A stretch of DNA of 10,744 nucleotides from Bacteroidales bacterium UBA2559. Lineage in GTDB: Bacteria > Bacteroidota > Bacteroidia > Bacteroidales > Bacteroidaceae. Shown here one piece after another: positions 6,905 to 10,744 of this stretch. The DNA lies in assembly GCA_002340405.1 (NCBI GenBank), contig DDLZ01000104.1:11322-22065 (forward strand). The letters run 5' to 3'. How positions within the stretch are numbered: position 1 is the stretch's first letter; each line of letters opens with the position of its first letter. The position numbers and the translations under genes were made by a program. The notes beneath the pieces are model-generated. The model was not told the origin of the DNA, did no database searches, and saw nothing but the letters and a program-made list of their open reading frames with translations.

Positions 6905-8224
6905 CTATATGATTGAAGCGGTCAGGGCATCGGCAGCCTGATTCAGACCACCCAACCTGACCTTAACGATACTATTCTCCTGAACCTTGGAGGAATCAAA
7001 CTCCACCCTGATGTAGTTCTCGGTAAAACCGTGTACTGCAGCACCGTGTTGCGGACGCTCAGCAAGCACCAAAGCCTCCCTGCCTGTATGGTCGGTATAG
7101 AACCTGCGGGTCTTTGAATCCGACAGTTCCATCAACAGCCGGCTGCGTTCGCGTTTCTTTTGCGGTGATACCTTGTGAGGGATTTTGAGCGCCGCCGTAC
7201 CCGGACGTTCCGAATAGCTGAATACATGCAGTTGCGTCACATCCAATCCGTTCAGGAAATCATACGAATCACGGAACAGCTCATCGGTTTCACCCCGCAT
7301 CCCGACAATCACATCCACACCTATAAAAGCCTGCGGAATAACACTTTTTATGCGTCTTACCTTGTCGGCAAACAACTCACGCGCATAACGGCGGCGCATA
7401 AGCTTCAGCACCTCATTCGAGCCGCTCTGCAGCGGAATATGGAAATGCGGCATAAAAGCTCTCGAGCCGGCTACAAAGTCGATGATATCATCGGTCAACA
7501 GATTCGGTTCTATTGATGAGATCCTGTAACGGGCTATACTCTCAACCTTATCCAACTCTTTGATAAGATCCAGAAATGTCTCATTGGTGCTCTTGCCGAA
7601 ATCACCAATGTTCACTCCGGTAATCACTATCTCGCGGCCCCCTTCGCTGCCGGCCTGACGGGCCTGATCAACCAGACTCCCAATCGTAGCGTTACGGCTA
7701 TGTCCGCGTGCAAAGGGCACAATACAATAGGTGCAGTAGTAGTCACATCCATCCTGCACCTTAAGAAAATAACGGGTCCTGTCACCACGTGAACAGGATG
7801 GCACAAAATTCTTTATTTGATTGGTTCCGGTAGTCTTATATATACCGTGGTCCCGCTTTACAAGACCGTTCAGATTCTCGGGCACACTACCCTTGAGATC
7901 CTGCCCCAGCACAATGTCCACACCGGGGATATCGGCCACTGTATCGGGCTGAAGCTGTCCGTAGCAACCGGTTACAATAACATAGGCATGGGGATTCTCT
8001 CTGACTATCCTGTGTATGGCCTGACGGGATTTCTTATCGGCAGTCTCGGTCACCGAGCAGGTGTTTATCACACAAATATCTGCCTTCTCGCCCCTTTGTG
8101 CCTTGTGTGCACCGGCTTCGATAAGTTGACGCATAATGGTCGAGGTCTCCGAAAAGTTGAGTTTACATCCCAGAGTATAGAAAGAGGCGCTCTTGCCCTC
8201 AAGTGTAAAATTGCCGTTCCCCAT
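6905..8224 (-). CDS. mtaB: tRNA (N6-threonylcarbamoyladenosine-37 C2)-methylthiotransferase
   Basis: A 439-residue radical-SAM enzyme that converts t6A37 to ms2t6A37 in ANN-decoding tRNAs. The N-terminal MTTase domain has its three cluster Cys in TLGCKLN (20), INTCSVT (56) and TGCYGQ (87). The radical-SAM cluster motif is DGCDYYCTYC (Cys160, Cys164, Cys167), followed by the family stretches ITGVNIGDFG and HIPLQSGS, and a TRAM RNA-binding domain over roughly the last 60 residues. TLGCKLN and the EPNLLTD stretch point to the MtaB branch, as opposed to MiaB or RimO. I chose the ATG at 8224: the frame can be extended to a TTG at 8251, but the nine extra codons add nothing conserved. The stop is 6 bases before the glycosyltransferase ATG, and the MATE stop is 34 bases upstream, so it sits inside a minus-strand operon. 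No Shine-Dalgarno precedes it. Confidence 0.95.
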   Translation of the reverse strand: MGNGNFTLEGKSASFYTLGCKLNFSETSTIMRQLIEAGAHKAQRGEKADICVINTCSVTETADKKSRQAIHRIVRENPHAYVIVTGCYGQLQPDTVADIPGVDIVLGQDLKGSVPENLNGLVKRDHGIYKTTGTNQIKNFVPSCSRGDRTRYFLKVQDGCDYYCTYCIVPFARGHSRNATIGSLVDQARQAGSEGGREIVITGVNIGDFGKSTNETFLDLIKELDKVESIARYRISSIEPNLLTDDIIDFVAGSRAFMPHFHIPLQSGSNEVLKLMRRRYARELFADKVRRIKSVIPQAFIGVDVIVGMRGETDELFRDSYDFLNGLDVTQLHVFSYSERPGTAALKIPHKVSPQKKRERSRLLMELSDSKTRRFYTDHTGREALVLAERPQHGAAVHGFTENYIRVEFDSSKVQENSIVKVRLGGLNQAADALTASII

Positions 8225-8258
8225 AAATATACTATGATGCGAATTTAGCAAATAATCG

Positions 8259-9626
8259 TCAATCCGGAATCATTTGCACTCTTCTGTAACGTATAGTCTG
8301 ATAGATGGAGCGTGCCGCAAGATGTGAAAAATAAGCAGCCAAAAGCAGATGTATGGAGTTTACATCGGTATCATAACCTCTGCTTCTCAACAGATAAAGG
8401 CCGATGTTCCATACTGTAAAAAACGCCACCACAGACCATATCATGGTGTTTCTGATCAATTTTGTAGCCATGGCGCCTATAAAGATTCCGTCCCAAGTGA
8501 ATGCAACCACTCCGAACAGCGGCATAAGAATAAGCCAGGGAAGGAACTGACTGCACGCTTCCACCACTTCGATATCCTTGGTAAAGAGCCGCAACATAGG
8601 CACGCCTGCACCATAATAGACCCCAATAAAGAGTACTGCAATAGAGACACTCCAGGCAAAAACCCACTTAATCGATGCCGAAAGCCCCTCACGGTCACGT
8701 GCACCTATATATTTACCTGCCAGAGCCTCGCCCGCATATGCGAATCCGTCAGTGAAGAATGAAAAGAGCATAAGCAATTTCATCATTATTGATGCCGATG
8801 CCAGCATAAGATCACCGTAAGCTGCCGAAATTACCGTATAGCCTATATAGATGGCTATAAAGCAGGCGGACCTTACTACCAGATTGGTATTCATGCGTGC
8901 AAATACCTTTCTCTCCGATGATTTCAATACCGAGCGGATCTCCTTTATCTTAATATGCCGGACTATCTCAATATATCGTAATCGCACAAACAGCAGAGCA
9001 ACCAGAAGGCCAAAATACTGGGCTACTACCGTACCTGTGGCGATACCGTCAAATCTCATACCTCTCCAACTGCCGATACCCATAGCCAATATTATGCTGC
9101 ACGCTATGTTCATGCCGGTCACCACCAAATCGACAACCATAGAGCTGAACGAATCCTGCATACCTATAAACCAGCCCTTAAAAACCATAAGTCCAAGCGT
9201 AGCAGGAGCGGCCCAGATCCTTATTTTGAAATAACGGCTGGCCAGGAGGCGGACATCGACCGAACAATCTATAAAAAGAAAGGCAAACTGGAGGAACAAC
9301 CACTGTATGGCTATCAGAATAGCAGATATGGCAAGCGACAGATATAGCCCGCGCAAAAGCATTTCGGCACAGCGACGCTTGTCACCCTTACCGAAACTCT
9401 GTGCCGTAAGCCCTCCGGTACCGGCCCTCAGGAATCCGAAATTCCAGTAAAGCAGGTCAAACAGAGTTGTTCCTATCGTAATTCCTCCTATCAGTGTAGC
9501 CGAACCGGTATCCTTCATATGTCCGGCCACTGAAATATCAACCATTCCCACCAATGGTATGGTTATATTGGCAAGGATACTGGGCAATGCTAACCTAAGG
9601 ATTTCGCGGTTTATGGCCTTTCTCAT
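8259..9626 (-). CDS. MATE family efflux transporter, DinF-like
   Basis: A 455-residue inner-membrane protein with about twelve hydrophobic segments in two pseudo-repeats, the normal size for MATE transporters, which export organic cations and other compounds using Na+ or H+ gradients. The N-terminus (EILRLALPSILANI, then GMVDIS with Asp30 in the first helix) and the second-half motif DGFAYAGEALAGKYIGA (293-309) place it in the DinF branch. Substrate is unknown. Two ATGs compete. The one at 9668 adds 14 residues, but its GGGAGG abuts the ATG with no spacer and it would put a hairpin inside the gene. The one at 9626 has GAGG with an 8-base spacer, starts right at the conserved amphipathic helix and leaves the hairpin in the spacer. 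I prefer 9626. rplI ends 78 bases upstream and mtaB begins 34 bases downstream, so it may be partly transcribed with the ribosomal genes. Confidence 0.92.
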   Translation of the reverse strand: MRKAINREILRLALPSILANITIPLVGMVDISVAGHMKDTGSATLIGGITIGTTLFDLLYWNFGFLRAGTGGLTAQSFGKGDKRRCAEMLLRGLYLSLAISAILIAIQWLFLQFAFLFIDCSVDVRLLASRYFKIRIWAAPATLGLMVFKGWFIGMQDSFSSMVVDLVVTGMNIACSIILAMGIGSWRGMRFDGIATGTVVAQYFGLLVALLFVRLRYIEIVRHIKIKEIRSVLKSSERKVFARMNTNLVVRSACFIAIYIGYTVISAAYGDLMLASASIMMKLLMLFSFFTDGFAYAGEALAGKYIGARDREGLSASIKWVFAWSVSIAVLFIGVYYGAGVPMLRLFTKDIEVVEACSQFLPWLILMPLFGVVAFTWDGIFIGAMATKLIRNTMIWSVVAFFTVWNIGLYLLRSRGYDTDVNSIHLLLAAYFSHLAARSIYQTIRYRRVQMIPD

Positions 9627-9638
9627 TCTAACATCCTC

Positions 9639-9670
9639 AAACAAAGAAGGATGGTCATACCAGGCCATCC
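9639..9670 (-). terminator. Candidate intrinsic terminator or attenuator after rplI
   Basis: On the minus strand GGATGG (9670-9665) pairs with CCATCC (9654-9649) around a 10-base loop, in which one further C-G pair could form past a C-A mismatch. The stem is followed by TTCTTTGTTT (9648-9639), eight T in ten bases. This lies 34 bases after the rplI stop and 12 bases before the preferred MATE start. A 6-bp stem is modest, so partial termination that lowers expression of the MATE-mtaB-glycosyltransferase genes relative to the ribosomal genes is more likely than a full stop. Confidence 0.45.
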
Positions 9671-9704
9671 TCCCAATTCTAATATCTTTTTTTACAGATT
9701 TCCG

Positions 9705-10154
9705 TTACTCATCTGATTCTGCTGTAACCTCAAAGCTTATCTCGGCCTTTACGTCACGATGCAGATTAATTTTAGCTACATACGAACCTACGGCCTTAAC
9801 AGTCTCAGTCTCAATAATCTTGCGGTCTATCTCAAAACCCTTGGCTGCAAGAGCCTCGGCAATCTGAGCTGCACCTACACCTCCAAAGATAACGCCTTCC
9901 GCATTAGCCTTGGCGGTAATGTTAAGTACAATACCATTCAGCTTTTCTGCAAGAGTCTCGGAATCGGCCTTAATTTTAGCAAGTTTGTGAGCACGCTGAC
10001 GCTCATTCTCGGCAATGATCTTCTTAGCCGATTCAGTTGCGATTACCGCCTTTCCCTGTGGGATCAAATAGTTACGACCGTAACCATCCTTAACCTTCAC
10101 TATATCGTTCTTGTATCCAAGATTGATAACATCTTCCTTAAGTATAACCTCCAT
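9705..10154 (-). CDS. rplI: 50S ribosomal protein bL9
   Basis: A 149-residue protein, the standard length for bL9, which binds domain V of 23S rRNA near the base of the L1 stalk and helps maintain reading frame. The N-terminal globular domain is intact (MEVILKEDVINLG, then DGYGRNYLIPQGKA at 23-36). It is followed by the long connecting helix rich in Ala, Lys and Glu (about 41-74) and the C-terminal RNA-binding domain with the conserved FGGVGAAQIAEAL stretch (89-101) and HRDVKAEISFEV near the end. It is the third gene of the conserved rpsF-rpsR-rplI operon, 20 bases after the rpsR stop. Unlike most genes in this window it has a clear Shine-Dalgarno (AAGGAG, 5-base spacer). Confidence 0.98.
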   Translation of the reverse strand: MEVILKEDVINLGYKNDIVKVKDGYGRNYLIPQGKAVIATESAKKIIAENERQRAHKLAKIKADSETLAEKLNGIVLNITAKANAEGVIFGGVGAAQIAEALAAKGFEIDRKIIETETVKAVGSYVAKINLHRDVKAEISFEVTAESDE

Positions 10155-10158
10155 AGTC

Positions 10159-10165
10159 TCTCCTT
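10159..10165 (-). promoter_or_regulatory. Shine-Dalgarno of rplI
   Basis: The minus strand reads AAGGAGA, with AAGGAG ending 5 bases before the rplI ATG at 10154. It falls in the 20-base rpsR-rplI spacer. It stands out because the glycosidase, MBL, thioesterase, superoxide reductase, mtaB and glycosyltransferase starts in the window lack such a motif. Confidence 0.7.
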
Positions 10166-10174
10166 CTTTAAAGA

Positions 10175-10444
10175 TTACTTCATCATATCAGTTACGTAAG
10201 GGAGCAATGCAAGATGACGAGCTCTTTTTACAGCCTGAGCTACTCTACGCTGGAACTTCAGCGAATTACCGGTGATACGGCGCGGCAAAATCTTGCCCTG
10301 CTCGTTTAGAAATCTCTTTAGGAATTCCGGATCCTTATAATCGACATACTTGATACCGGCTTTCTTAAAACGGCAATATTTCTTTTTCTTGACATCTACT
10401 GTCTGCGGAGCCAGATATCTGATTTCTGATTTCTTTTCTGCCAT
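10175..10444 (-). CDS. rpsR: 30S ribosomal protein bS18
   Basis: An 89-residue protein, slightly longer than the E. coli form because of a polar N-terminal extension typical of Bacteroidetes. It binds 16S rRNA in the platform as a heterodimer with bS6. The conserved core is present: [19 protein letters not shown] (19-37), [12 protein letters not shown] (45-56), [20 protein letters not shown] (58-77) and LALLPYV (78-84). In Flavobacterium johnsoniae ribosomes bS18, bS6 and bS21 together hold the 16S 3' tail and hide the anti-Shine-Dalgarno. The gene begins 2 bases after the rpsF stop and is preceded by an unusually strong Shine-Dalgarno that lies inside the rpsF coding end, so the two are likely translationally coupled. 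Confidence 0.98.
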   Translation of the reverse strand: MAEKKSEIRYLAPQTVDVKKKKYCRFKKAGIKYVDYKDPEFLKRFLNEQGKILPRRITGNSLKFQRRVAQAVKRARHLALLPYVTDMMK

Positions 10445-10446
10445 AG

Positions 10447-10744
10447 TTATACCTCCTCTGTTGTTGATTGTCTAAGATTTCTTCTCTTTGCTGCATACTC
10501 TGCTGCAAACTTGTCCTGTTTGATAGTCAGGAAGCGAATGATACGCTCGTCACGGCGGAAGTTAACTTCCAATTTGTCCACTACCTCAGGCTCAGCATTA
10601 AACTCAATAAACTGATAAAAGCCGGTTGACTTCTTATCGATAGGATAGGCCAGCTTACGCATGCCCCAGTTCTCTTCATTAACAATCTCAGCGCCTTCGT
10701 CTGTGAGAATGCCTTTGAATTTCTCTACCGCTTCCTTCATCTGA
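10447..10744 (-). CDS. rpsF: 30S ribosomal protein bS6 (N-terminus off window)
   Basis: The visible frame encodes the last 98 or so residues of bS6, the partner of bS18 on the small-subunit platform. Recognisable parts are [14 protein letters not shown], the strand [14 protein letters not shown], and the RNA- and bS18-facing [13 protein letters not shown] segment. The ATG at 10740 is not the real start: the codon before it (10743-10741) is CAG for Gln, in frame. Bacteroidetes bS6 reads [11 protein letters not shown] at this point, so this Met is internal and about 15-20 residues (the first beta strand, usually MNxYELVFI-like) lie beyond the right edge. The stop is 2 bases before the rpsR ATG. 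It is the promoter-proximal gene of the conserved rpsF-rpsR-rplI operon. Confidence 0.97.
   Translation of the reverse strand, partial: QMKEAVEKFKGILTDEGAEIVNEENWGMRKLAYPIDKKSTGFYQFIEFNAEPEVVDKLEVNFRRDERIIRFLTIKQDKFAAEYAAKRRNLRQSTTEEV
10451..10457 (-). promoter_or_regulatory. Strong Shine-Dalgarno of rpsR inside the rpsF 3' end
   Basis: The minus strand reads AGGAGGT, a full 7-base complement of the canonical anti-Shine-Dalgarno ACCUCCU, with a 6-base spacer to the rpsR ATG at 10444. The same bases encode the Glu-Glu-Val end of bS6. This is the best ribosome-binding site in the window, in a genome whose other visible genes mostly lack one. Confidence 0.8.

Noticed and set aside
7817..8248. 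Plus-strand frame of 143 codons opposite mtaB
   Set aside because: Antisense shadow of the radical-SAM gene; no family features.
8225..8258. TATATTTA just before the mtaB ATG as a promoter
   Set aside because: It directly abuts the start codon, leaving no room for a transcription start upstream of the ATG, and the TTTG spacing is 17.
9759..10199. Plus-strand frame of 146 codons opposite rplI
   Set aside because: The conserved ribosomal protein gene on the other strand fully explains the region.
1..10744. Mobile elements, CRISPR arrays, tRNA or rRNA genes, riboswitches, or a novel defence system
   Set aside because: Nothing in any intergenic gap (all under 150 bp) or coding frame supports these; every gene except the 110-residue membrane protein falls in a known family.

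Overview
This is about 10.7 kb of what looks like an ordinary chromosome from a member of the Bacteroidales (Bacteroidota); family and genus cannot be resolved from the window. The reasons are the protein sequences (Bacteroides-type bS6, bS18 and bL9, a BoGH3B-like glycosidase, and a DinF-type MATE protein next to mtaB), the mostly Shine-Dalgarno-less AT-rich starts, and matches to the Bacteroidetes -7 promoter element TAnnTTTG. I see no mobile element, CRISPR array, tRNA, rRNA or prophage gene, and no convincing new system.

Left part (1-3700, minus strand): two glycoside hydrolase family 3 genes in tandem. The upstream gene (1410-3626) encodes a secreted three-domain beta-glycosidase. The downstream gene (1271 to beyond base 1) encodes a lipoprotein exo-beta-glucosidase-like enzyme cut off by the window edge. 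Together they look like the periplasmic or surface end of oligosaccharide breakdown. No SusC/SusD pair or regulator is in the window. The 138-bp spacer between them holds degenerate direct repeats and a bulged inverted repeat.

Middle (3770-5817): a two-gene minus-strand unit, a small three-helix membrane protein followed by a metallo-beta-lactamase-fold lipoprotein. Across a 45-bp gap it diverges from a plus-strand pair, a hotdog-fold (4HBT) acyl-CoA thioesterase followed 28 bp later by a desulfoferrodoxin-type superoxide reductase. The superoxide reductase fits an anaerobe coping with oxygen.

Right part (5849-10744, minus strand): reading in the direction of transcription, rpsF (N-terminus beyond the right edge), rpsR, rplI, then a candidate hairpin terminator or attenuator, then a DinF-type MATE transporter, the tRNA methylthiotransferase gene mtaB and a family 2 glycosyltransferase. 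Spacings are short (2 to about 78 bp), so read-through from the ribosomal operon is plausible. The clearest oddity is translational: rpsR and rplI have good Shine-Dalgarno sequences, while nearly every other gene here has none.

Four reading-frame starts need care. The true rpsF start is off-window; mtaB should start at the ATG at 8224 rather than a TTG at 8251; the MATE gene probably starts at 9626 rather than 9668; and the superoxide reductase starts at 5437.
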